Shown here: positions 19,087 to 27,145 of the stretch, piece after piece
Layout of the letters: the number at the start of each line of letters is the position of its first letter
Numbering within the stretch: the stretch's first letter is position 1
From: Alteromonas sp. BL110
Lineage (GTDB): Bacteria; Pseudomonadota; Gammaproteobacteria; Enterobacterales; Alteromonadaceae
Reading direction: 5' to 3'
DNA length: 64,000 nt
Assembly: GCF_003443615.1 (NCBI RefSeq)
Contig: NZ_CP031967.1
Span: 3,534,001-3,598,000, forward strand
Position numbers and translations under genes: made by a program
Notes under the pieces: model-generated
The model's input: the letters and a program-made list of their open reading frames with translations, nothing else
Database searches by the model: none
Told to the model about the DNA's origin: nothing

Positions 19087-19126
19087 AAAGTCGGCGCATT
19101 CAGCTGCCGTTTCCACGTATCTGAGG
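19087..19126 (+). repeat. Imperfect direct repeat, copy 2
   Basis: Partner of 18995-19033: GTCGGCGCATTCAGCTGCCG, then TTTCCACGTATCTGAGG. It lies 120 bp upstream of the HTH/recombinase operon. Confidence 0.85.
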
Positions 19127-19245
19127 TCTTAAATTTTGGCGGGATCAGTCCGAGCCAGGCGTAGTTGCGCTAAACAGGGGCGAATAGGCTTTAGTGTCGC
19201 TGAGCCATAAAAGGCCAGTTAATCTTACAATACGCAGGGTGTGTC

Positions 19246-19470
19246 ATGAATTTTAATGAAGTAAACGAAGTTGCTCAGCTAAAAGCTGAAACCAAACTAA
19301 TTGCCAGGAAAAGAAAGAAAGCTTCAAAGCTCGATGTTCATCGGTATCAGTTATGTAAACTTTTTCATGCCGGTGCCACAAAAGCAGAGCTGCAAAGGTG
19401 GTTGATCAAAAAAAAGGGGATGCGTGTCGACTGGACAACAGTAAAACGATGGCTTGATAAAAATGCCTAA
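19246..19470 (+). CDS. Small HTH protein upstream of, and overlapping, the internal recombinase
   Basis: 74 residues, basic. The C-terminal half (about 28-74, LDVHRYQLCKLFHAGATKAE then LQRWLIKKKGMRVDWTTVKRWL) reads as a helix-turn-helix of the kind seen in small plasmid/ICE DNA-binding proteins. It overlaps the recombinase start by 8 bp, so the two are translationally coupled. It is probably an accessory DNA-bending or directionality factor for that recombinase; this is inferred from coupling. Confidence 0.65.
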   Translation: MNFNEVNEVAQLKAETKLIARKRKKASKLDVHRYQLCKLFHAGATKAELQRWLIKKKGMRVDWTTVKRWLDKNA

Positions 19471-20347
19471 GTTTGCAAAGGCCAGTACGCAGGCTCATAA
19501 CGTCATAAAGGCACTAACAAAGGCTGAGAGAATACAATCTCTTGGGACAGCTAGAAACTACGAAGATGCCCTGAAAAGGGTTTCTTTTTGGGTTAAGGAA
19601 AATAAGCTCAACGGCTTGCAATCTTTATCATTAGAACAAGCACGGTTTTACCTTGAGTATCGCGCCGAGAGTGTAGGGCAAAAAACACTTGATATGGAGC
19701 GCCAGGCCTTGCAAGCGATGATGCAACTAAATGGTAAGCTACCCGACAACGGAAAGCTATATATCGTTAAGTCAGAGCTCGCTGAGGCAAAACGGTCAAG
19801 GGCTTATACTGGCAACCAAGCCGAGGCCGTATCTCTGGGACAGTCGTCTAAGCATAGTCTAGCAACACAAATCGCATACGCTGCCGGGCTACGGGCTCAT
19901 GAGCTTTTAACTTTGGCTAAAAGTGATGAACGTCAGCCAGATAGACGAAAAGCTTTAAATTCTAAATGGGAAGGCCGTTCAGGCTCACTTTACACTGTTG
20001 TGGGGAAGGGCGGGTTGAAACGGCACGTGCTTATTCCTACAGCCTTAGTCAATCAACTCGAACAGCGCAGACTCGAAAGCCCTGTGACTGTTACTGACCG
20101 TCAAATAAAGTACCTACAGCGCTATGATATCGGTGGTGGGAAAAAATGGTCCGATTCCTTTAACAAGGCTTCCAATCGGAAATTATTTTTTTCAACTGGA
20201 GCTCATGGCTTGCGTCATAGTTACGCACAGGAGCGTATGGTTGAATTGAAAGCTCAAGGCTACAGCAGGGCAATAGCCTTGGAGACAGTATCTCAGGAAA
20301 TGTGGCATTTTAGGCCGGAGATTACAGAAGTTTATCTTGAAAAATAA
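19463..20347 (+). CDS. Internal tyrosine recombinase (Integrase_1-like)
   Basis: 294 residues from the ATG at 19463; a TTG three codons earlier is less likely. An N-terminal SAM-like core-binding domain (about 10-110) precedes the catalytic domain. Catalytic residues are readable: Arg in AAGLRAHEL, Lys in VGKGGLKRHVLIP, HxxR in GAHGLRHSYAQERM, His in MWHFRPEITEVYL and a terminal-region Tyr in EVYLEK. It differs from the P4-type integrase at the island's right end in length, domain order and C-terminus, so the island has two distinct recombinases. It could act on the repeats just upstream, resolve multimers of the replicating form, or be left from an earlier element. Confidence 0.82.
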   Translation: MPKFAKASTQAHNVIKALTKAERIQSLGTARNYEDALKRVSFWVKENKLNGLQSLSLEQARFYLEYRAESVGQKTLDMERQALQAMMQLNGKLPDNGKLYIVKSELAEAKRSRAYTGNQAEAVSLGQSSKHSLATQIAYAAGLRAHELLTLAKSDERQPDRRKALNSKWEGRSGSLYTVVGKGGLKRHVLIPTALVNQLEQRRLESPVTVTDRQIKYLQRYDIGGGKKWSDSFNKASNRKLFFSTGAHGLRHSYAQERMVELKAQGYSRAIALETVSQEMWHFRPEITEVYLEK

Positions 20348-20698
20348 GATTATTACATTAGGACGAAAACCCGTTTTGGTGCTCCAAATTAAATCTGGGA
20401 TTACACACAAAAGTGAGTTGCTACGAGTTGCATCATTAATTTTAAATGTATCCATTGACCCTAATAACAAAAAAAAATAGACAAAGTACTCGCTATGAAC
20501 TCAATGCCCTAATGATATTTAAGGTTATTGTTTCGTAAGCTAAATTCGTGCTTTAATAATATTTTTCAGCACAAGATATTTTCTGTAAACCAAAACTGCC
20601 AAGCTTTTTATATGATTCTAACGTTGGTCCGTTGGTTCAGTCTTACAGCTTTTATATCAGGATGGTTACTTTCTCTAAGGGTTAATAAGGATTTTTCG

Positions 20699-22099
20699 GT
20701 GAAGCATTTGGCTCGTATAACACCTTCGGCAGAGCAGCTAAAAATTATCAGTACCAACCAGTTGGGCGCTGAGCTGATTAGAGGTTCGGCGGGAAGCGGG
20801 AAAACTACTACTGCTCTTTTAAGGTTGTCCTCTCTGGCAAACATGATGAGAGCAAAAAAAGACAGGGTAGATGATCCTAGTCCTGTAAAAGTTTTATTGT
20901 TGACGTTCAATCGAACTTTGGCGGGATATGTGACGGCCTTAGCTGAATCACAAGTGGGTGAAACTGGTCATGCTATTGAAATTTCAACTTTTGCAAAATG
21001 GGCAGTTAATAAGCTTGGCATTTACAATACTAATGCAAATGAGGCTTACGATTATCTGATTGCTTTGTCTGCATGTTTTCAAGGTCTTGAAACTAAGTAT
21101 GTTGTCCAAGAGGTTGATTATCTTTTGGGGCGATTTGAACCTGAAGATCTTGAGCTATACATCACAACAGAGAGAACAGGAAGAGGAGCACTTCCTAGGG
21201 TTGGCGCTGAATTGCGTCGGAGAATTTTAGACACCATTGTTTATCCTTATTTGCAGTATCTGGAGCAGAATAATTGGTTAGACTGGAACCGATTGGCGAT
21301 TAAAATGAGAACGGACTTGCCGAGTCTTTCATATGATCTTGTTGTTGTTGATGAAAGCCAGGATTTTTCAGCAAATCAGATTCGAACTATTAAGCATCAT
21401 TTAGCCAGAGAGCACGCAGTCACATTCGTTATAGATACGGCGCAACGTATTTATGCTAGGGGGTTTACTTGGGTGGAGGCGGGTGTCACGATTTCTGCAA
21501 ATAGGTCCCACCTCTTGGGTGAAAACCATAGAAACACGAGGGAAATAGCGGCTTTTGCCGCTGGTATTATGAATGGATTAGTTGTAGATAGCGACGGCGC
21601 TCTTCCCGACTTAAATGCGGCGGGCACGAGGGGGATGTTACCAGAGGTTATTTCAGGTAGGTATCAAGCTCAAATGAACTGGGCAGTAAACTATATAAAG
21701 AATCAGGTTGATTTAGCTAATGAAACAGTTGCATTCCTTAAGCCAGAAGGCGGCGCTTGGTTTAGAGCGATTGAATCAAAGCTTGAAGAAGAAGGCATTG
21801 AATTTGTTAAGATTCAAAGGAATGCCGAATGGCCAGAAGGTAACGAGAATGTTGCGTTATCAACTTTCCACTCCGCTAAAGGCTTAGAATTCGATCATGT
21901 GATCATAATTGGTTTTAATCAAGAAAACACTCAATTTGGCGTAGAGGAATTCTCTGATCAAATTGTAGTACTACGGCGCCTACTAGCAGTAGCAGTGGCA
22001 AGAGCAAGAAAGCACGTTGTTGTAGGTTATAAAACAGGGGAAGAATCCCGTCTTGTCGACTATTTTGAACCAGGAACATATAGGGAAGTTGTACTTTGA
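20699..22099 (+). CDS. Compact SF1 (UvrD-like) DNA helicase/ATPase
   Basis: 466 residues from the GTG at 20699, chosen because a TAAGGA Shine-Dalgarno precedes it and family similarity begins at once (ITPSAEQLKII). The open frame extends 57 codons upstream with no similarity. SF1A motifs are in order: Walker A GSAGSGKTT (about 29-37), motif Ia LLLTFNRTLAGYV, Walker B VVVDESQDFS, motif III VTFVIDTAQRIY, motif V STFHSAKGLEFDHVIIIGF and motif VI AVAVARARKHVVVG. At this size it lacks the large 1B/2B insertions of UvrD/Rep. Its TGA overlaps the TTG start of the DarT-like gene by 1 base inside TTGA, indicating translational coupling. Likely the DNA-sensing or unwinding partner of the operon. Confidence 0.88.
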   Translation: MKHLARITPSAEQLKIISTNQLGAELIRGSAGSGKTTTALLRLSSLANMMRAKKDRVDDPSPVKVLLLTFNRTLAGYVTALAESQVGETGHAIEISTFAKWAVNKLGIYNTNANEAYDYLIALSACFQGLETKYVVQEVDYLLGRFEPEDLELYITTERTGRGALPRVGAELRRRILDTIVYPYLQYLEQNNWLDWNRLAIKMRTDLPSLSYDLVVVDESQDFSANQIRTIKHHLAREHAVTFVIDTAQRIYARGFTWVEAGVTISANRSHLLGENHRNTREIAAFAAGIMNGLVVDSDGALPDLNAAGTRGMLPEVISGRYQAQMNWAVNYIKNQVDLANETVAFLKPEGGAWFRAIESKLEEEGIEFVKIQRNAEWPEGNENVALSTFHSAKGLEFDHVIIIGFNQENTQFGVEEFSDQIVVLRRLLAVAVARARKHVVVGYKTGEESRLVDYFEPGTYREVVL

Positions 22100-22773
22100 G
22101 CATACAAGATATTTTAGAGCAAAGAGGAATCTCTGAAATCTTACATTTTTCAACGAACCAAGGACTACTTGGTGCTCTTGCAACCAAATACATTTATTCT
22201 CGCCCATTACTTAGTAAAGAAAACTATCTTCGTCATGTACTACAGCTCAACTCATCCGAACGACCAGAAGAATGTGATAGTTTTGACAAAGAGCAGGATT
22301 GGCTGCGATACGTCAATCTATCGATATCAGAGATTAATCGGCGCTTTTTAAACGTTTCTCGCCGTTGGCACAACGATAAGCATGTTTGGTGGTGTATTTT
22401 ATCTTTTGACCCACTCATAATGACACATGAGGGTGTATATTTCGCTACGACTAACAACAGCTATGATCAATGTCGGAGAGCGCAAGGGGAGCAAGGGCTC
22501 GATAATCTTTTCGCTGAAAATATTGCTCGTAAGCGAATTGGAGCTTCGGGTAACCCTTGGTCAGTGAGAAGAGCTGGTAGACATAGCAGTTTGCCGACAT
22601 GCGAGCAAGCTGAGATATTGTATTACGAAAAATTAAGCTTGGATCATTTAAGAACGATATATGTAGAGGATGAACAGCATCGTGATACGGTGGTCGGATG
22701 GCTTGTTGATTTTGGTATGAATGATGTAAACGTTTTATTCCAACCAGAGAAATTTGAGGGCAAACCAAATTGA
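22096..22773 (+). CDS. DarT-like (DUF4433) ADP-ribosyltransferase
   Basis: 225 residues starting at TTG in a TTGA overlap with the helicase stop. Similarity is to DarT, which ADP-ribosylates thymidine bases in single-stranded DNA using NAD+. Readable features are an N-terminal ILHFSTNQGLLGAL (His17, NAD-site region), DWLRYVNLSISEINRRF, the central beta strands WWCILSFDPLI and GVYFATTNNSYD, and the DarT-type C-terminal block LPTCEQAEILYYEKLSLDHL. Glu173 of that block is the candidate catalytic Glu. No macrodomain DarG antitoxin lies nearby; an ADP-ribosylglycohydrolase gene follows in its place. Substrate (DNA, RNA or protein) is inferred from the family only. The protein is slightly longer at its N-terminus than typical DarT. 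Confidence 0.78.
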   Translation: MSIQDILEQRGISEILHFSTNQGLLGALATKYIYSRPLLSKENYLRHVLQLNSSERPEECDSFDKEQDWLRYVNLSISEINRRFLNVSRRWHNDKHVWWCILSFDPLIMTHEGVYFATTNNSYDQCRRAQGEQGLDNLFAENIARKRIGASGNPWSVRRAGRHSSLPTCEQAEILYYEKLSLDHLRTIYVEDEQHRDTVVGWLVDFGMNDVNVLFQPEKFEGKPN

Positions 22774-24461
22774 GTGCTGATACGTCGAAATCACCAGTGA
22801 ATTGGTATCGAAGAAATGAATATGAAAGAGCTGTTTCAAATTCTGCTTTGTGGGCGGCGGCTGGTGATGCGTTAGGCTGGATGACTGAATTAACTTCGGG
22901 TACTTCTGGCGTTAAGAATAGAATAGGTTCAACTTTTGCTACAGAACCTGTCGATTGGAAGCGGCGCATAGGGGGGAGACTGGGAGTTACAGTAAATTTC
23001 CCGGGCGGCTCATACTCAGATGATACACAGCTGAGGCTCTGTGTGAGTCGCTCTATTAGAGGCAGCGGCCTGTTTGATGTAGAAGCATTTGCCAAGATAG
23101 AAGTCACCGCTTGGCAAGGATACGCTCTAGGAGCTGGCTTGGGCTCAAAGGCGGCAGCCTCCAATTTATCTAAAAGAGGGGTCAATTGGTTTTCAAACTT
23201 TTTTGTTAGCGGACAGCAAAAATATACCTCAGGTGGTGGTAATGGAGCGGCGATGCGCATACAACCGCATGTTTGGAGTTCGAGGGGGTCTTTAGACAAA
23301 ACGATCCAAAACGTACTGCGAGACTCGATAGTTACACACGGACATCCACATGGTTTTTGTGGGGCAGTTTTTCATGCTTTATGCTTGTGGTTTACGCTAT
23401 CAAACAAAAAGATCCCACCGTTAAAAGCTGCTAGTCAGTTTGTTGCGTACATGGACCGAATTCCGCAACTTGTCGCAAATGATTATGAGTTAGAGACTTT
23501 TTGGCGAAGTAACTGGGAAAAACAGAGCGAACAGGGCTTTTCTGAATCAATCAGAAAATTTCAAAGTGATGCCCAGTTAGATATTTCTATAGTTGAGGAA
23601 GCTTTTAAAGAGTCGAAGAGACCTGATTATCATGATTTATTAAAGCGTTTAAACTGTTTAAATGATACCTATAGGGGATCAGGGTTTAAGACTGCATTAG
23701 CTGCATTTGTCCTTGCACAGCTGTATTCTGCAGAAAAAATTGAAGACGCTCTTATAGCGTCAGCTAATGAACTTGAAAGTGATACAGATACAATAGCGAC
23801 GATGGCTGGAGCCCTTTTAGGGGCGATAAGTGATGTTGCACCGAGGTGGAAGCTTCAGGACAAAGAATATATTGAGTCTGAAGCAAGAAGAATGTGCAAA
23901 ATAGCGCTGAATGAACCAGCAAAAAGCTTTTCTTATCCTGATGTTTCGATTTGGAACCCACCAGGAAATCAGTCAGATGCTGTCGTAAATTTTGATGATC
24001 AACTAGCTTTGGCTGGCGTTGGAGAATTAGAGCCGATAAGTGAAGAATACAAAAATGGAACCTCGATTTGGCAATGGTTTAAGCTGCCATTTGGACAGAC
24101 TATTTTAGCGAAAAGGAGGGCCAAAATTAAAGTTACGGTGACTGAAAAGCAAATGCCTACGGAGTCTATTACATCAAGTACAGACGTAGCGCAAACTTCT
24201 CAGCAAGAACAGAATAGGTTTGATTTCGCTCCTCAGAGGGGTGATCAAACTATTGTTAAAGGTAATACTCCGAGTCATGATAGCAAAAAGCAAAAGTTCT
24301 CATCTATAGATAGTGCGGCAGATAAAATAATCGCCTCAAACTATGATGATGAGCTTATTGGAAAAATGATTAATCAGTGTATAGACACTACTGGCAATAT
24401 AGAGGCTGTAGTAGCTCTGACCGCAGTAATAGCTAGGGCTCGACTTGCAAAGTCTCGATAA
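22770..24461 (+). CDS. ADP-ribosylglycohydrolase (DraG/ARH family) with a C-terminal extension
   Basis: 563 residues, TTG start in a second TTGA overlap with the DarT-like gene. The hydrolase core (about 20-385) has the family metal motifs: AAGDALGW (31-38), YSDDTQLRL (82-90), GGGNGAAMR (155-163) and ESDTDTIATMAGALLGA (336-352). All Asp/Thr ligands are present, so it should be an active Mg-dependent ADP-ribosyl hydrolase. About 175 extra residues follow, with a low-complexity linker (about 450-515) and a small helical end (SAADKIIASNYDDELIGKMI) that I do not recognise. Its likely role is reversal of the DarT-like modification (antitoxin or recycling), inferred from operon order. Confidence 0.85.
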   Translation: MSADTSKSPVNWYRRNEYERAVSNSALWAAAGDALGWMTELTSGTSGVKNRIGSTFATEPVDWKRRIGGRLGVTVNFPGGSYSDDTQLRLCVSRSIRGSGLFDVEAFAKIEVTAWQGYALGAGLGSKAAASNLSKRGVNWFSNFFVSGQQKYTSGGGNGAAMRIQPHVWSSRGSLDKTIQNVLRDSIVTHGHPHGFCGAVFHALCLWFTLSNKKIPPLKAASQFVAYMDRIPQLVANDYELETFWRSNWEKQSEQGFSESIRKFQSDAQLDISIVEEAFKESKRPDYHDLLKRLNCLNDTYRGSGFKTALAAFVLAQLYSAEKIEDALIASANELESDTDTIATMAGALLGAISDVAPRWKLQDKEYIESEARRMCKIALNEPAKSFSYPDVSIWNPPGNQSDAVVNFDDQLALAGVGELEPISEEYKNGTSIWQWFKLPFGQTILAKRRAKIKVTVTEKQMPTESITSSTDVAQTSQQEQNRFDFAPQRGDQTIVKGNTPSHDSKKQKFSSIDSAADKIIASNYDDELIGKMINQCIDTTGNIEAVVALTAVIARARLAKSR

Positions 24462-24707
24462 GAAGGTTGAATAGTCGCAATATGGAAGTATTAAGCGAAT
24501 TAGATGAACAGTTGAAAAAAACTACTAATCGAACAGATGTGATTATCAAGGTATAATAATGCACCTCAGCTGACATTTTATTAGTGCACGAATTGCGCGT
24601 TTTTACGCGCATATGTTCACTGTCAACCAAAGAGTGAGAATGGCTTCCTTCTGAAAGTCAAAAAAGACATTATTGTGTACAAATTATTGTAGGGAACCAC
24701 GGCTTAA

Positions 24708-25907
24708 TTAGTTATAAGCTTTACAAAACATCCATATTGTTAAACCAACAAGAAAAAGTGTTGCCCCTACTGCCAAGTAAAGTTTCACTTCAACTTGTGT
24801 CTGAGCACTTTTGATATCGTCTTCGGCTTTTTCTATCGCCGAAGCCTCTTCTTCGTATGTTTTAGCTAATGAATCGAATACACCGCGATATTCCTTACTC
24901 ATAGTGCTTATAGTTGAAAATTGACCGATCAGATTAAAAATCAGTAAAACCGCTAATACTGCCACTGTAACAATAACAGACACATTTTTTGCGAATGCCA
25001 TCGTTTCTAAGCCACCTATTTCAACTTCCTTTATTTGGGTAGTTGCAAACCAAATACCCGCCGGTAGGGATAAAAGCTTAGTTGCTATATTGTCGAAGAC
25101 TCCATGAATTTTGCTTACATACTCAGTACGCTTTTCCAAATATTCCTTGCGCACTTTATCAAAGGTGTAATTTTCAACATAGCTTTGGTAGCTCAACAAC
25201 ACATTCGACACCAAAGAGTCCATGTGCTGTATCAAATAGCTAAAGCGTTGCTTCGAAGCATTATCTTTGAGAAAAGAGACTAATTCCTTGCACATCAAGC
25301 AAGTGATTGCTTCCTTGTGTAAATCTTTACTTAGCAACTTCTGAAGGGCATCTAGGTCAATCGAGCGTTCTAAATCAGACTCGTTCAAAACAAACTCGAA
25401 CCTCAACGGGCGCTCATAGAAAATGGTACTATCCCCACCTTCAGTAGATTCAGCTAACTCTTTTACAAACTCATAGGCCTTGTGAACATTCAGATAATTA
25501 ACATACTTTTCGTCTTCACTTTCTGGTGTCAATAACGTGGCCGCTTTAGTGAAAAAGATATATTTAACCGGTGACTTCACGCGAAGTTCATTAGCCAGAA
25601 GCTCATTCCATTCAGAACAAATTGCATAATCTGACTTGATTTGTTGTGCGGTTAACTCGACGTGAAATCGTATATTATTTTCAAAGTGTGCTGGCTTAAG
25701 CTGGCTGAGGTTTACACTAGAATGAGGCTTCCCATCTTTGTTAAAATCGTACGAACCTGCAGTTAATCCCGCATCAGCTAGTAACTCCAACTTATCTTTT
25801 AGCTGTGGTGTAAGACTAAGCCATCCTTTGAATTCACCGTCTTGATATTCTTTTTGATCAAGTGCAGCGAAAACAAGGGCATATGCGTTGAGAATTGGGG
25901 AGCTCAT
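24708..25907 (-). CDS. Two-TM membrane protein paired with the NdpA-like gene
   Basis: 399 residues, no recognised family. The first ~290 residues look soluble and helical. Two hydrophobic segments lie near the C-terminus: about 308-330 (VSVIVTVAVLAVLLIFNLIG) and 375-396 (LYLAVGATLFLVGLTIWMFC), separated by a coiled-coil-like acidic stretch (SLAKTYEEEASAIEKAEDDI). Its start ATG overlaps the upstream NdpA-like stop in TAATG, so the pair is coupled. The layout (nucleic-acid-binding partner plus membrane partner) is analogous to abortive defence pairs such as Kiwa, without visible homology. An effector role is inference. Confidence 0.55.
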   Translation of the reverse strand: MSSPILNAYALVFAALDQKEYQDGEFKGWLSLTPQLKDKLELLADAGLTAGSYDFNKDGKPHSSVNLSQLKPAHFENNIRFHVELTAQQIKSDYAICSEWNELLANELRVKSPVKYIFFTKAATLLTPESEDEKYVNYLNVHKAYEFVKELAESTEGGDSTIFYERPLRFEFVLNESDLERSIDLDALQKLLSKDLHKEAITCLMCKELVSFLKDNASKQRFSYLIQHMDSLVSNVLLSYQSYVENYTFDKVRKEYLEKRTEYVSKIHGVFDNIATKLLSLPAGIWFATTQIKEVEIGGLETMAFAKNVSVIVTVAVLAVLLIFNLIGQFSTISTMSKEYRGVFDSLAKTYEEEASAIEKAEDDIKSAQTQVEVKLYLAVGATLFLVGLTIWMFCKAYN

Positions 25908-26947
25908 TAGTTATCTTGACCAAGATCGTCTTCTAGCTCTTCTTCAATCGCTGCACGCAAAGAGTCTGGGATTTCTGAAAAGGTAAGCTCTCCATCATCA
26001 TATTTCACAGTGGTGTTTAGCATATCTCTATCAAAGCTAATCGCAATACCCTTTCCTCTACCAGCAAGTTTTTTGTAGCTTTTTAGTACCTTTGCGTCAA
26101 TAGCAAGCTCTTCAGGTAAATCATGTATTTCTTTTGCCTGCCTAGTGAATTCATCGGCACGATCTGGAAAGACATGATTTGATACATGGCTCAATTGGAC
26201 TTGATTCCCAAGTTTTTGTTGCTCTTTAATGTAATCATGCGCTTGTGCAACTTTTTGTGACACAACATCATCGTCCATACCACAAGCGTTTTTTGCGTAA
26301 TCTTGTATAGCACTTTTTAATTTCTTGGTTTCAACAGTTGCTGCCAGCTTATCTCTTTGACACCCGATAAACTTTTCAAAATAATCTCTCACCTCGGCTG
26401 CTAAGCCTGTTCGGAAGCGAACATATCTTGTGCTTAATTCACTTTTCCATTGAGTAAGGTTGATAGCGGCTCCTAAATGAAGCTTTTTCAAATCTAAGAT
26501 TTCACTGGCTACAACTTCCAGATTAGCTGCTACATCGATACCTTCGGTTTTATTCAAAATAGCTACAGCTAACCAATTATCATCGTTTCTTTCATACTGA
26601 TAGAACACCAAATAACCGCCTTTAACAGAATGTAGTTGATCACCTACGATGACACTTTCATATTTGTTCGCCAATTCTTTTGTCATAGCAACAAAGTCAG
26701 AACATTTACATTCATCGTCGTAATATTTTTTTAGTTTCTGCTCAAAAGCAGGTTCAACTTCGCTATCACCATCTACGCCAAATTCGCCAATATTAAGATG
26801 AGCATTTGAAAAAAGCTCCAACAAGCCGTCCGTCAGCTGTGCCGTCATTCCTTCCGTGCTATTCTCATTATCCCTGAGTTGCTTTGAAAGTTGTTCACCA
26901 TCTTTGTCACGTTTTACAACATGAATAATTACGTGTTTAATTGCCAT
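25907..26947 (-). CDS. NdpA/YejK-like nucleoid-associated protein
   Basis: 346 residues from the ATG at 26945-26947 (MAIKHVIIHVVKR). It resembles the 37-kDa nucleoid-associated protein family: an N-terminal strand HVIIHVV, then ELLELFSNAHL-type spacing, the central GGYLVFYQYERNDDNWLAVAIL, LHLGAAINLTQW and a C-terminal KIAxSFD-like GIAISFDRDML. E. coli YejK has 335 residues, so the length fits. In this island it is fused in operon with a membrane protein instead of sitting with yejL/yejM. That suggests a specialised copy binding phage or island DNA; the housekeeping copy would be elsewhere in the chromosome. Confidence 0.75.
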   Translation of the reverse strand: MAIKHVIIHVVKRDKDGEQLSKQLRDNENSTEGMTAQLTDGLLELFSNAHLNIGEFGVDGDSEVEPAFEQKLKKYYDDECKCSDFVAMTKELANKYESVIVGDQLHSVKGGYLVFYQYERNDDNWLAVAILNKTEGIDVAANLEVVASEILDLKKLHLGAAINLTQWKSELSTRYVRFRTGLAAEVRDYFEKFIGCQRDKLAATVETKKLKSAIQDYAKNACGMDDDVVSQKVAQAHDYIKEQQKLGNQVQLSHVSNHVFPDRADEFTRQAKEIHDLPEELAIDAKVLKSYKKLAGRGKGIAISFDRDMLNTTVKYDDGELTFSEIPDSLRAAIEEELEDDLGQDN

Positions 26948-27145
26948 ACATCGCCTGTTGGTTTTTTGACAAGGAACTTCCAAAAGAAGAGAAAAGCTAA
27001 TCCTTGCTTTTTATGAATCTGAATTATTCAAAACTTTAAAATGTTTTGCCTACATAAAGCAAGCACAAAGCATTTATTGTTTCTCTCATCTCCTCCATAT
27101 GCTCCTGTTACAAACGCCCATAATGCGGCGTAGGTTGTGAGGGAC

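Larger units (their letters stand above)
18604..19245. other. Structured non-coding region upstream of the internal recombinase
   Basis: About 640 bp with no convincing gene. It holds a 12-bp perfect inverted repeat (18770-18781 / 18883-18894) enclosing a 15-bp near-perfect hairpin (18839-18879), then two copies of a ~39-bp imperfect direct repeat (18995-19033 and 19087-19126). Also present is a small hairpin AGCCCGTTCGGGC near 18977-18989. The concentration of symmetric sequence next to a tyrosine recombinase suggests a recombination site, a replication origin or a structured RNA; no coding explanation fits. Confidence 0.6.

Noticed and set aside
18770..19126. Integron attC/attI site
   Set aside because: No IntI-type integrase signature in either recombinase and no conserved attC core (GTTRRRY) arrangement was found.
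20528..20698. N-terminal 57-codon extension of the helicase with a hydrophobic stretch
   Set aside because: Starts at a TTG without a ribosome site and has no helicase similarity; the GTG at 20699 has TAAGGA upstream and leads straight into the family sequence.
22451..23299. Long minus-strand frame (282 codons) over the DarT-like and hydrolase genes
   Set aside because: Antisense shadow of two well-supported genes; its translation is Pro/Ser-rich with no family features.
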